Source: Mesaphorura yosii
Lineage: Eukaryota > Arthropoda > Collembola > Poduromorpha > Tullbergiidae
DNA: 64,000 bases
Direction of reading: 5' to 3'
Assembly: GCA_009869945.1 (NCBI GenBank)
Contig: WIXG01000171.1
Location: 1 to 64,000 of the forward strand
This document shows positions 1 to 11,508 of this stretch, in pieces. Made by a program: the position numbers and the translations under genes. The notes below the pieces were generated by a model. The model did not search any database. It worked only from the letters and a program-made list of their open reading frames with translations, and was not told where the DNA came from. Position 1 is the first letter of the stretch, and every line of letters starts with the position of its first letter.

Positions 1-252
1 GTCTCCAAATTTGGTGTCCCCGCTTTCTCGTGTCACTCATATGCAACACATGCGGCACATGCTCGTGCGTGGCTACTTCGCTGTTTACGATTCTGATCTT
101 GCACGGCACGAGATTGTTCATTGTTCGAGGATGGGTTTATGAAAAGCTTGAAGTTACAGGGAAATTGTCACATGGGCACATCGTAGGCTACGCACATGAA
201 CCTCTTCTAATCTTGAGGTTCAAGAAGTTTTGTGAACCAACTTTAATCCAAA

Positions 253-3200
253 TCACAAGCTACTTGTAGCCACGTTTCCATTTTGTGTAATTTGTGTTGT
301 AACGAGCTCGCCAGTCGCCTCTAAACCGGTGAAGGCTTCCCTTAGCCTTGTGAATGACGGTCTGGTGGCCGGATTCTCATCCCAACAATTTTGCACAATT
401 GTGAATCTAGAAAACCAGGCAATACATGGCCGAGTGTGAAAAGGGCATCTTCCTCAAGTACACTCACATCTCAGGAGGAGCATGGTATGGTTCAGTGATT
501 CTTTCTCCTTCAAGGAGCAATTCAGCGAGCTCTTGCGCATCTTGAAAGTTCCAGCTACCATATGGCACTGCGCCAAGGGAGAAGATTTCCCAGGCAAGAA
601 TGCCAAAAGCCCAGACATCGGACGCTGACGTGAATACGCCATTAAAGCATTCAATGGCTAGCCAACAGAGTGGCAACCTCTGGTGCACGTTCTGTTGCTG
701 GTAAACTAGCGCCCCATACAGCTGACGTGAGAGCCCAAAGTCCCCGACCTTAGCCTGCATGCTACTGGTGAGCAGTACGTTCCTCGCAGCAAGATCACGA
801 TGGAGAAGACCAAGAGACGCCAAAAATTCCATGCCTGTGGCTACGTCCAGGCACCATTGCAGTAGGTGAGAAATATTGAAGCGTCGAACCCTTCTTTGAG
901 TAGGCGCAGCGCGTATGAGGAGATCTTCCAAGGCTGTATGCACATTATTGTATCCAAAATAATTAAGCACTAAAAATCATGAGTACAGACTTTCGTGATG
1001 CGTTTACAATAGTAATGTCCATTCGTGGAAGAGTTTGGCTTCTGTGCTATTGCGGAGGCTCCGCTCTCGTACCCACTGCGGTTTCGCTCAAAAAATTGCT
1101 CCAGTGACCCCTCGTCGCAGAGCTCCATCAGAATATAAATTTCCCCTGCACAGTAAACAACAAAATGAAATGTGAAAACGATTGTGCATATAGACGAGAA
1201 GCTACCGTAAATGGCTCCAGTGAATTCAGCACCGCGTAGACGTACAATATTCTCGTGCTGTAAGTGTGTCATGATCCGCAATTCTTTCAATAATTGAAGC
1301 AGGTCGCCTTCTGGACAAAAGCGCTTCGGCACTTTGATGGCCACCTTTTTATTCTCCCGATTATTGTTCCTGGGTAGAAGGATTCCTTCGTAAACCTTGC
1401 CATACTTACCCGAGCCAAGTCTTCGTGATATGTCTGCGTCAAATGAAAAAGTCACAAGGAAGAATTTGAAATTCGGTGTCAGGGTTCAATAATAATTTTG
1501 CGATCAAGTTCAAGTTCTTACCTATTCGGAAATGTTTTCGTTGAACAATGAATCTTTGATCAAAGGGTCGTATCTCTAAATCGGCAAGCCAGCCCTGAAT
1601 GGGGCCAAGTAGTACTTCCGCCTCGGCATCGGCCTCAGCCTCCACATCGGCTCTAGCCCCGGCAACCTCAACATCAACAGCGTCTACATTGGCTCCAGCC
1701 TCGGCAGCCTCCACATCGGCCCCGGCTTCCACCACCGCATTGTTCCCGGCATGCTCGTTTGTGTATGTCTGCGCGGAACCAGCTCCGTATAAAATCCTGT
1801 CCAAGTCTTCTTGATCGAGAATACGTTTGCGCTGAAAATAGTATTATGAGAATGGCTATGAGAGGGTACAAGGTTCAAAGGGTCCAACCTGACTATGGCA
1901 TATATACCTTGAAAATCAAACATCGGAAGTAAGCTGAGAGAACAAGAGTCACCAGCACCAAGAACCCCAACGCACTCACTCCTAGACCTACCCACAACGG
2001 CCACATGTTCTCCACTGGTACTGCCGGTGGCAGCAACACGTGGAAATCGAACAACGTCTCACCAGCAGCGTTCATTGCAACGCACCTGTACGTGTCCTGA
2101 AGCTCCTTCGTGAACTTCTCAAATTTCAACGTGGTTCCATTGTTGATCGTCCGCACTTCAGCTTCTGATGAGGAGCTAATTGCAACCCACTGTGGAAAAT
2201 GTGAAAATGTTCTGATTTAGCGCCGCATTCCAAAATACTAAAATATTTTCGCTCCATTTGCATTTCACTTACCTTTCCGTCAACACTCCGGGTTCTCCAG
2301 CTGACCAAAGGCGGTGGTCTCCCAGTAACTTCGCATGGAATCAGCTTGAACTCTCCATCGTCTTCCAAATACACTTCCGAATCTTGGCTCAGAATGACAG
2401 GTTTCGTGGAGGCAACCACGTCCAACTTGGCCTCAGCTCGTATCCACGCGTACTCTGTGTCGAAGAGCGGTGCCTCACACACGACACGTTCTAAAGTAGT
2501 CGAAGATATGAAAAGTTCAACTTTCTCGTCGAATGGCCAGTCGGTGCTCGTAGTTTCATTAATGTCTGAGATTCGTGTCGCTGGAATGAAACCCAAATTA
2601 TATAACAATGGGACGAGCGTGCCACACATTCTGAACTGACTACCTTTGTCCAGTTTTTGGAATTGACCTCCAGAAAAGCCGACATAGAAACGTACCCTTC
2701 CGGCAGACCAAAATGGATGGAGCTGGCACCTGAATCTGTACGACATGTTGGTATAATAGATGTACTTGAAGGTCGTCAAGTCGAAGGCTGTGTCCGGCTG
2801 CTTTAATAGTATCATCTCTCTCTGCAGTTCGGTCACGTTAATGGAGGCTCTGTCAGCAAGGTACAAGTAGCTCTTTTGACTACTCAACCCCAGCCACCGG
2901 AGTTGTGTGTACGAGTGACCTTCTCCTGTGCAATGAATAAGACCCCCAGGACTTGGTGCTTGCATTTCTTTACAAGAGACGGCTCCCGTTGGTTTCGCTT
3001 TGCATGCATGACCCATATAAGTCAGGCCACACTGTTGACAAAGGTACGTACGAAAGCGAACTCATTAAAATGTAAACAAATCAGGTTTTGGGTACGAACC
3101 CAGCGTGGCCCAAAGCACTCCGATAACAAATGACACTGCTGAGCGTTGTGGCATCTCAACACTGTCAGACTGACGTTTTCATACACGTGGGAGAAGCACT

Positions 3201-4514
3201 TGAAGCTGGGCCAAGCCGTCGGAGTCTGTAGTGGGGGAGGAACCTCAACCAGCCTCAAGACCCCAGCTCCAGTTGTGGGGGACTCATCATCTGCAATTGA
3301 AACATTGAAAGCAGGGGGAGTCGATTAACGAACCACATACTCACGTCATGGATCGATAATTACCCGCTCACCTTGCGTCGTCCAATTCCATCTGTGTACT
3401 ACTCGTCCGGTGGGCTGAATGCTGAACGGAGTACACGATGTTGATGAGCAAGCCGCCCTGGTCTTGGGCGCAGGCCGGCAACAAAGGAAATCCGTCCCCG
3501 CAGCAAGAGATGTGTTCAGGGAGACTCCACGTGTCATATCGTAGGATACTGCAGGTGCATGAAGGGCGGTCGTGTTTTTGCAGATATCATTCTAATACAA
3601 GCGGCATGCGAAATGTGATGCAAAGCCGAATGAGTGAAGACCAGGTCCATATTTGATATTAACCAAGGATGAACTTACCTTATTCAGGACCTGGTAGATT
3701 AACGGGGTCCGAGCAGGTCCTGGCTCAGGCCAGCCGGTCATGCATGGAATCAGAATCGTGTCTTCAACGCCTTGCTCAAAGGTATGCGGAGGTGGGTCAT
3801 AAATGTAAGCATCAGCCGCTGTAAAAGTTTAGGCACCGAGTACGTCCATCAAGTTACAATTAATCTATGGCAGTTGGCCTCACCCGTGATTTCTGGCTGT
3901 TGCTGCTGTGGAGCGTACAGGATCAAAATAGTTACCGGAATTATCGTCCATGGTCGAAGTTTTCCGTTACTTTTGTTCTCCACGGTACCTGTTATCGTGT
4001 ACCTTGCACTTCGTCGACCTCGTGGGCTAAATGTGACCGTATTCATCCATTCTTCTTTGCCATTCTTGCCGACGAAGGCAATTTGGCGTTGTGAATAGAA
4101 GAGATTGTCATCGTACACTAAATGTTGATCGTATATGAACTCAACTTGTACTTTGATTAGTGCCTCGGACTGGCAACTAATCCGTGACCACTGACTAGCA
4201 GGCTCCATAAATATTTTAATAGTTGTATTGTCAACACATGACATGATGCTCGTGGTCAGCTTTGTTGTTTGAAGTATCGTCGCACTACACAGGAGAGAAA
4301 GTGAATCAGCCGAGATATTAACAGTGGACGTAGCATTTTTGTCACGGAATCGTAGAGCTGGTGGGACCACTGCATCTGAGTCGCACGACGTATACAAGAA
4401 CGAATCCGAACTCGGTTGCCGTTCTCCAATTTCACTGGTGGCAGTGCCACTGGCAGAGTTGATAATCCATAAAGCGGCCACCAGAATTCTCACACTCTTC
4501 CTTGAGTCATACAT
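253..4514 (-). CDS. Receptor tyrosine kinase with Ig-like ectodomain (PVR/VEGFR-like)
   Basis: Multi-exon single-pass receptor kinase. The start at 4514 is followed by a hydrophobic signal segment; an in-frame ATG at 4607 is the alternative. A membrane-proximal Ig-like domain lies at about 2450-2050, with a DTYRC motif near its end, followed by one TM helix (about 2000-1900). The cytoplasmic kinase shows the glycine loop LGSGKYGKV (about 1425-1395), the VAIK lysine, HRDLAARN (about 810-785), GDFGLSR, and a C-lobe CW-DENPATRPSF segment in the last exon (253-406). Traced introns are 407-467, one near 950-1010 and 1434-1523. Catalytic residues are intact, so it should be active. The position after the activation loop reads LPLCWLAIE, with Cys where RTKs usually have Lys/Arg. 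The juxtamembrane segment carries an Ala/Asp/Glu/Val low-complexity insertion. The exact RTK subfamily is inferred; ectodomain exon borders are approximate. Confidence 0.85.
1620..1740 (-). repeat. Low-complexity acidic Ala/Val/Glu/Asp coding tract in the RTK juxtamembrane region
   Basis: Imperfect short repeats built on GCC/GAG/GAT-like codons encode a run of A-E-A-D-V type units between the TM helix and the kinase domain. Both strands stay open through the tract. This looks like repeat-driven growth of a disordered linker. Confidence 0.7.
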
Positions 4515-4607
4515 TGTTGGTCGTACGAGCTGTGAGGCGCTGTAATAGTACACACAATAAACTTGCTTAATTCGCACCGCAGCATTCAACACTTCAGTGA
4601 TGGACAA

Positions 4608-5409
4608 AACTAAAAACTGAAGGAGACCAGGGCGAAGGTCGGTGACAATCTTTACACAATATTTACTTCATAAATAAGTGTAGAGAACGAGAGAACAGAT
4701 ACACATTTCTAGAAATGAGAAAGGATGTAAACATATTTATACGTGCCAATCCACCAGAAATGCATTCTGATCGTCGCATTATGTTGTGCATGCAATATTA
4801 TCGTGGCCATTTCCTCTCAAATTTAGCCAAAGCGACGATGAGACGACCACGACGGGGCGATTAAAATATCTCGTCTGTAGCTGTTCCATGAACTCGCCTA
4901 TTCTCATGAACTTGCAATACTCATATTGACTCATCAATAATTGATGATTGAATTATTTGAACTGGTCCAAAATGCAAAATGAACTGATTCACTATTTGAT
5001 CATATTAGATTAGCATCCAGCATTGCATGTCATGAATGAGCAAGGTGCTATTTTGAAATGCCATTTTGAACCATGTGCCAGGCCATGCTATGGGAATGGG
5101 ATGGGAAATATGATGAAGTGGGAAAGAAGTTGTCATGAATTTCAGACGGAAGGAGGAAAAAACTAAACAGATTTGGGTTGATTAATACGCATTTGGACTA
5201 ATTAAATTAATATTTGTCTCACATACAACATGAACGAATTACGTGGCTAATCAATTAAATGTGCTCCTGCTAGTTTGCAAATAACCGTAATTTAATTATC
5301 CGGGTACGAAAGAACATTATTTACAGTTAAATAGCAAGCCTTGCTATCAAACTTGTCATTTGGTTTTCGTTCAGATGTTTAGCAGCCTCGTATTTATATT
5401 TCATTCGAG
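4608..5409. other. Intergenic, no gene seen
   Basis: AT-rich stretch upstream of the receptor kinase. It has many short stops in all frames. I see no ORF with domain character, tRNA-like fold or long repeat. Confidence 0.6.
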
Positions 5410-5682
5410 TCATTCAATAAGCCAATGCGATTGATTTTTCTCTGCAATTTCTTTGATGACGGTGACAATTTTATGTCGGGTGATGACCACGAGAGGAAAC
5501 AAGGCTGTACTTATTACAACTAAGCTGGTCAACGTGAAATTCCTAAAAATAGCAAATTGAAAATCCCGCATCCTGTCTTGATTGTCCAGTGACCCTGCTG
5601 GCAGGATGCCAGAGTCATGCATGGCTCTGACGATGTTCCTTTCGTGATACTCTTGTGATGAGATACGAGATGCAAAATCCAA
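5410..5682 (-). CDS. Possible terminal exon of an unrecognised membrane protein
   Basis: An open frame of about 90 codons ends in a stop at 5410. It holds a polar N-terminal half and one clear hydrophobic helix (about residues 50-70), followed by a basic/acidic tail. The first codon of the frame is TTG, so if real it is an internal or last exon whose upstream part I could not trace. Nothing in it matches a family I recognise. It may be a non-coding chance ORF. Confidence 0.2.
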   Translation of the reverse strand: MDFASRISSQEYHERNIVRAMHDSGILPAGSLDNQDRMRDFQFAIFRNFTLTSLVVISTALFPLVVITRHKIVTVIKEIAEKNQSHWLIE

Positions 5683-5800
5683 TAAGTCACTTGCGTCATC
5701 TCCTCTTGGCTCCGGTCTCTGCTTATCACTGCCTCAATTTCTCGTGAAGAGGCCCACAGTCTCGTTTTCCAAATTGCGAAATGGTGGATTTCGCACAGAA

Positions 5801-5807
5801 TATATAA
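5801..5807 (+). promoter_or_regulatory. TATA box of the PAN-domain gene
   Basis: TATATAA lies about 30 bp before a TCAGTGC-like initiator and about 85 bp before the ATG at 5892. Confidence 0.55.
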
Positions 5808-5891
5808 ATACAAGACCAAAGACGAAGTTATGTTTCAGTGCATCTTTATCTTCAAGTTTTCAATTCATTACACAAATAAAATTGTCTCAGA

Positions 5892-7231
5892 ATGGTTCTG
5901 AAATTCAGGGTCGGGGTGAACCTCTTCATCCTACTAGCCTTTACAGGGCTCGTCACTGCGACGTGCCCGGCTGAACCGTAAGGCGCAAACTCCGCCTCGA
6001 CCTCGGGCGCCGTGTTTGCCAACGACCCACGCAACGACGACTCGGTCCTAGCCTCGCAAATGACGTGTGTTTCCATGCATGCAGCTCAACGGCGACTGCG
6101 AAAGGCGGGGGGAAATGCATAGCGATCGAGTTCAACCTCAAATCCAAGACGTGCAGGCTGTTTAACCACCGCGAAGGAGGCAAGCACCACGTCCAGGAAA
6201 GGGGCTCCATCACAGCCAAACACCACGTCATGCATCCAGAAACCCGAAGCTCCGATCCGAAGAAGAAAGCGACCCGAAAGAGTGAGCATAAATTCCGATT
6301 CAAGAAACTCGCAGAGGTCGTTCCTCCAGCCCCAGGCGGCTGCGGATGTCACACGCTTTCTGCACTCTGCTGAAGATTGTTTCGACCTTTGCTACGAATC
6401 AGGACGCCAGAAGGGGAGAGGTCAATATTCGGGATGGTCAACGCCAGGCACAGGCGTCTACCCTTACCCTATCGGGTACCCAGGTGGGTCAGAGTGCGAG
6501 GTGCTGACCATTCATCACGTGGGTCCTTCTGCAGTGGACTGCGAAGGATACATGCAGAGCCTGACCTTCGAACCCTTGTCCTACTTTGGCTTGCCTCGCA
6601 TGTATCCTTCGCAGTCCAACACGAACACGACGACGAAAGAGGAGACCACACACACACACACGAACAGATGGAATCCTACACTCCGCGAGTCCATCATGAC
6701 CGTTCCCTCTACTCTGCATTTCCAAGCGGATCTCGACTCAAAGGACGAGCCAAGGTCTCGATCCCTGTCCAACGGGTGGGCCAGTGTAACAACCTCGTTC
6801 ATAGATTAACCTCGCATTTGTTTCCGTGGATCTTTCGCTATGCGTTCAACGCGACGAGTCGAGAGTGCGTTCTGTTTGATCCTGCGGGAGCCAATCAGCT
6901 CCGCGTGCCACCCGAAGAGCACTCGAACAGCAGCAGGCGAGTGGACTCTTCGTACTTTGAAGTCCAACTTCCGCACGAGGCTGAGGCGATGTTCTCCTTC
7001 AGCCGGAGCTGGACCTCGATCGGGGCGAACGCAGTCTCCAGTCTCTGGACCAACCGCCGAGTGTACACCACGAAGTTCATGGCCACGAATTCGAGACACG
7101 AGTGCAGTGCGGGCTGTCTGCGAGATGAGGCTTGTGTCGGTGTTTTGGTTGGCAAGACGCCCTCTTCCCCACTCGTCTTTGCTCAAACCAAGCTGCAAAA
7201 AGTGCAGGAAAAAATCGATGGCGATTCGTGA
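5892..7231 (+). CDS. Secreted PAN/Apple-type protein (exon structure partly resolved, possibly decayed)
   Basis: The ATG at 5892 opens a clear signal peptide. A GTAAGG donor follows at 5978 and a CTAG acceptor ends at 6051, giving a 74-bp intron that restores frame into a Cys-rich segment. Typical PAN/Apple features are the C...C spacing followed by CIAIEFN and KTCRLF. Further downstream, other frames carry similar pieces: SAEDCFDLC (about 6366-6392), FNATSRECVLF (about 6845-6877) and ECSAGCLRDEACVG (about 7100-7140). This suggests three or four PAN-like modules in a secreted adhesion or lectin-like protein. I could not join the later modules with convincing splice sites, and a 21-bp inverted repeat sits between them, so partial decay is possible. 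The last frame stops at 7229-7231. Confidence 0.5.
6535..6618. repeat. Perfect 21-bp inverted repeat
   Basis: The 21 bases at 6535-6555 are the exact reverse complement of 6598-6618, with a 42-bp loop between. The arms lie inside the PAN-type gene. A short CA-rich tract follows near 6646-6661. Confidence 0.85.
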
Positions 7232-7574
7232 GTTATCACGAAGACGAAAGTAAATCGCAATTCCAGAGAATGACCTTGCTAATGATTCATAAGTAATGAT
7301 TAAATTAGACCATTGTATGCAAATGTACCATCGACTAACAGAAGCAGATTAGTCAAAGCCAAAGCTGTCGTTGTGAGATGGTTGATGGTTGGGACGGGTG
7401 AATTCTTGAGGCTTCAGAAGAAATGTGTTGATTTCTGGTGAAAATTTTGTGAATAGTTACGTAAAACATTTTAAAAACGCAATTTCTAGCGAAATGATGA
7501 AAAGCAATTCTTTGGAAAACGTGGAATTACAAAGAAGTTTAAAGATTCAATTGCAGCATGTACCAACAAATTTG
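7232..7574. other. Intergenic, no gene seen
   Basis: AT-rich spacer between the PAN-type gene and the next small secreted gene. No feature is recognised apart from the downstream TATA box. Confidence 0.6.
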
Positions 7575-7582
7575 TATAAAAA
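7575..7582 (+). promoter_or_regulatory. TATA box of the small secreted-protein gene
   Basis: TATAAAAA lies about 94 bp upstream of the ATG at 7676, leaving room for a start site about 30 bp downstream and a short 5' UTR. Confidence 0.6.
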
Positions 7583-7675
7583 GCGACAAGTTTGGAATCA
7601 TTAATTCTCATTCTTCATCATTCCTTAAAAGCGACAATCCGAATTCAGGACAGATAGCTGCATTCAGAATCTACA

Positions 7676-7990
7676 ATGAGACTGTACACAGTCTTAAGCG
7701 TTTTGGTTCTTTGTGCAATCTCGGCCATTCAAGCCGCCGAGTGGACGATGCACCACGGGACGAGTGCGTGGCAACGGGAGTCGCAGTCGCCTGATAAGTT
7801 AACCCCAATAGACAAAGCGGCTAGTGCAAGAGGAGCAGCAGGTACAGCAGCCATGCTCTGGAAAAAAACAGTTGAACCGCAGAGCCTCAGAAGGGGTGTA
7901 CGTTCACCGGATCCCAGCCCGGCTCCTGACAGGATCATCTACCTCACCTACAAACCAAGGACCAGTAGACCGAAACCAATTTGGGTGTGA
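7676..7990 (+). CDS. Small secreted protein, unknown function (104 aa)
   Basis: A single-exon ORF starts with a good signal peptide: a hydrophobic core of about 15 residues ending in an A-x-A-like site near residue 20. The mature part is basic, with Pro/Arg/Ser-rich stretches and no cysteines. It has no domain I recognise. Dibasic and monobasic sites could release peptides, but no repeated peptide is visible. A TATA box lies upstream, and AATAAA at 8060-8065 lies about 70 bp past the stop, so the transcript unit looks complete. The function is not inferred. Confidence 0.6.
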   Translation: MRLYTVLSVLVLCAISAIQAAEWTMHHGTSAWQRESQSPDKLTPIDKAASARGAAGTAAMLWKKTVEPQSLRRGVRSPDPSPAPDRIIYLTYKPRTSRPKPIWV

Positions 7991-8059
7991 ATTTATTCGT
8001 GATTTCTGATAACCGTATCTGTCTCGCTACTTGTTGGCTGGAAAAATTGTCATAAAAGC

Positions 8060-8065
8060 AATAAA
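8060..8065 (+). terminator. Poly(A) signal AATAAA
   Basis: AATAAA about 70 bp downstream of the small secreted-protein stop codon, on the same strand. Confidence 0.5.
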
Positions 8066-8459
8066 GGAGGGTATGCATTAAGGGGTGGTTTTGGGCCACA
8101 ATTTTTTATTTTTGCGATCAATAGGCCTTAATCCATAGAATCCATTTGATTTTTGACCTGTGCTGGTTGCTGCATGACTTCTGCTCCCTCGCCCACGTCC
8201 GGCAATTGGGTGGATGTGTGCAGGGTGGCTTTACTCTGAGCCAAATTTCACCACACGAACTCATGTTTAAATGTTCATTTATTTGAATAAATTGCACTGT
8301 AGCCACTTTCTGTGGTAATCGTAATAAAGTGACTATACTTCGTTAATAATTGTTATAAAATGTAAATTTTAAAATATTGATTTGCTTTGGTTAACTGAAT
8401 TACTTTCCCCAGAAAAGTTCAAGACTTGCAGCCAGAATTATTTGCCCAGATTCGCATTT
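8066..8459. other. Convergent intergenic spacer
   Basis: The spacer lies between the 3' ends of the small secreted gene (+) and the carboxylesterase (-). It is AT-rich with no ORF of interest. Confidence 0.55.
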
Positions 8460-10611
8460 TTACAATTCCTGGCGCCCAGGCCTACCTTGCCCAGCTCCAG
8501 TCCCGTATTTCTTGAGGAGTTGATCCCAAAAATTCATCCTGGACGTGAAATCTTCGCGCTGCACTCTAGAGACCTTGTCAAAATGAAACCATTCGATGGG
8601 CTTGTCCTTTTCCGCTTTTGGCCACCCGGTGGCTACTCCAAGAAAACTGGCGTCCGGTTTCCTTTCAATAAAGGACGCGATAAATTAATCCAAGAAATTA
8701 GGCCAGCCCCAATTATTGAGAAATTCCCCAAATTCGTACCCTGTTTTAGCGAAGCTCACGAGGACCTTCACAAACTTCTTCGAATACTTCGTGGATTCCG
8801 TATTGCTCGGATTCAGGGGTCCATATGTGGGTCCACTAAACACGTACGGTTGCTCTTCGCCATGCAGCACCTTTCCAGCATACTTTTGCGGGACCAGACC
8901 CCGAAATCCGGCGTCTGGTGCCAAGTAGTCCCATATGTACGGGTACACGTCCGCACCATGTCTCACGTACTGCTGCACCGTCGCCCGGATCCCGTGGATG
9001 AAATAACGGTCGCTATGCATCAGCTCAAGCGCGTCTTCATTCTCTTCCACACGCGCGCCCGTAGACCCGAAGTAAAATTTCCTAATTTCTTGCGCTACTT
9101 CAGCGTACTTAGCCACGGGCACTTCGCCTCCATGCAGGACTTGAGTAAATGGCACGATTTTGTCCCAGTTGTCATTCAACATGCTCGTGAGCTGCGGGGT
9201 AATGAGCATGGGAAGGACGAAGAAGGTACCTTCGTTTCGGTCAAACCCGATCAGCAGGGAAACCTTTTTAGCGAAGCGCCCGGCTCGAAAAAGGGCTTCG
9301 GGGTGGTCGGGTAGGAAAGTGGACGCGGATCCGTTTTGAACTTCGATGGACGGTCCGAATGGAAGCGGGATGGGAATGTCCAACGTCCAATCCTGAAGGT
9401 AACAAAAAGATGAAATATTTACAATAAGTAAAATATTCTAGGCCCGAAAACAAGTCTTTTGCTGGCACGATTTTTTTATCAGTATCGGTGCACTACTTAC
9501 GGGTACAGGGTGGAGGCTTGCACTCTTTTCGATTATTTCCTTCGCATCTCTAGCCAGTAAACATTTCACAAGTGTCTGCGAGGTCGATACGGGGCAGCCT
9601 ACGGCTTTGCCGAGCTCCGTCGCATAGAAATTTGGGTTTGGATTGATTGCCCATGGATTGAGTGCCGATCCACTTGCAGCCATCGCGTGCTTAAATAAAC
9701 CTTTGCTGAGTGGACTCAGGAGATGGAAAATGACCGACCCACTCCCAGCACTGCTCCCGTAGATGGTGACAAGCGCCGGATCACCACCAAAATGTGCAAT
9801 GTTGTCATGCACCCATTTCAGTAGTAGAGTTTGGTCTTTGAGGCCCATGTTACCCGACGCCAGCTGGGAATTGGCCGAATCTTTGCTGTTCATGTGGCCA
9901 ACATTCAAGAACCCAAGTGACGAGAGGCGGTAGTTGAACGTCACGAGTACGACGTCTTCATCCATCAAATAATCAGCGCCAAAATCGGCTCCCGACCCAA
10001 TCTGCAATGAAAGTCAAGTCAAATCAGTCAGTTCTTAATATGATTGAAGTCACACCAACTAGCTGGCATCCTCAGTTAGGGCATGCGAAATTGCTTTTTT
10101 TACAAAATTTATGTTGGGTATGTTCTAATTAATTATGACCCCGATCTAGCTGATCTAATCAAGAATTAATCGAATATGTTACCATGAACCCACCGCCATG
10201 GATGTAGACGATGACCGGCTTTAATTTGCCATCATTATCAGTGACAGTGCCGGTGGTGCTGGTAAACACATTCGCATAAAGACAGTCCTCAGATCCGACC
10301 GCCTTCCCCCCGTCGTAGTGGTTGAAGAGCCCCACTTGCACGCAGAGAGGCGGCGGAGTAGTCTGGCGCCTTGTACCGGTCCAACTGGGCAATGGGGCAG
10401 GTTCTGGTGCCTGGAATCGAGCTGGAGGAGTCTTCGCATAAGGAATGCCGAAGTACGAGTAGAATTCGGCTCCATTTCGAGATTTGGAGGGCACCCCTTG
10501 TAGGAGACCTTGTGGCAGGTTAACAGTCGGTGGATCTGCTGCTCCTACTGCCACCACGCTGATTGCTGCAAAGCAAAGTGCAGAAATGACAAGGAGGACT
10601 CTGGTTTCCAT
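8460..10611 (-). CDS. Secreted carboxylesterase (type-B esterase family)
   Basis: An alpha/beta-hydrolase that cleaves carboxylic esters; the family includes juvenile-hormone esterases, detoxifying esterases and cholinesterases. The ATG at 10611 opens a signal peptide. Exon 1 has the conserved FGIPYAK and EDCLY motifs and the oxyanion-hole HGGGF. Exon 2 (to about 9440) has the nucleophile elbow GSSAG. Exon 3 has the acid residue in RNEGTFF and the histidine in LHGEEQPYVF, so the triad is complete. Exon 3 runs to SFAKTG, where a GTACGA donor follows; a CCAG acceptor rejoins frame at F-LGVATGWPKAEKD, the usual C-terminal block, ending at 8460-8462. Without this last intron the frame stops early at 8685. 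The substrate cannot be told from sequence. Part of the exon 3/intron junction is duplicated at 11417-11479. Confidence 0.9.
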
Positions 10612-11416
10612 TCTTGAGGCTCTGGTACTGGTGCTGGAGATTGAATCAGATCGGAATCAGAATCAGAACTGGAGAAGATACAGTGAACTGTGACTGAATA
10701 AATATCGCACAATTCGTAACGGAGATAAGAGTAATGAGTCAAGGTTGCATTTCTGTGCAAAGTCAAGGACACTTTAGATGAGCGAATGGCAAACAGTTGC
10801 ATAATGTAAGCTCATGCAAGCGAATTATTTTCTAATACGTCGACCGTATACTCAAATACATTGCCCAAGTTGATTTGTCATAATGATTCGTTTTGAATAC
10901 TGTACCTTTGATTATGTAATCCATTAAGCCAGTTGCAGTAGAGACAGAGTACAAAGTGTAGCGCTCTCACGTTCCGCACGGACCGCACGCATAATTTTTT
11001 GTGACCTTCCTGTACATTCGCCATATGCGCGTGCATGTGCAGTACGAATGTGCCAAGTGTGTTGTCATGAGGGTTTTTTGTTGTTGCGAATTTGGATGCA
11101 ATTTTTACCCGCAGGATGTTCATTGAGATGCTCACAGATTTTAATTGATTTTAACGCAAGAAACTTGAATATTGTTCGCAAAATTTGCAGATTTCACACC
11201 TTTGCTATTATCCACTCATTATGATGCACTCTCAGTGTGCTGTGTACGATTCAAATTCAGCATAAAGTTCACAAAGACAGACAGACATGAGATCTGTCGA
11301 GTCTGTGTATTCCAAATTTTCAAGTCTTTTATTCCAAGGTCTAGAATTATACAATACTGATCGTTTCTCCCATTCCAAATTTGCAACATCGGTCTACGAT
11401 TTATGTCGTGCACCCA
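10612..11416. other. Intergenic, no gene seen
   Basis: Upstream region of the carboxylesterase. It contains a TATTTATT-like sequence near 10695 on the minus strand. No convincing coding sequence. Confidence 0.5.
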
Positions 11417-11479
11417 GGCCAGGCCCAAATTATTGAAAAATTCCCCAAATTCGTACCCTGTTTTAGCGAAGCTCACGAG
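11417..11479 (-). pseudogene. Duplicated carboxylesterase fragment (exon 3 end plus intron start)
   Basis: This 63-bp stretch matches 8701-8762 with only three differences (two substitutions and one inserted A). In the esterase that stretch encodes SFAKTG, the GTACGA donor and about 40 bp of intron. The copy therefore carries intron sequence and arose by DNA duplication, not retrocopying. It sits about 30 bp upstream of the ATG at 11509 of a small secreted-protein candidate. No other esterase exon is visible around it. Confidence 0.85.
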
Positions 11480-11508
11480 TTCGAAGCACCCAAGTGCAAT
11501 TCGCAATC

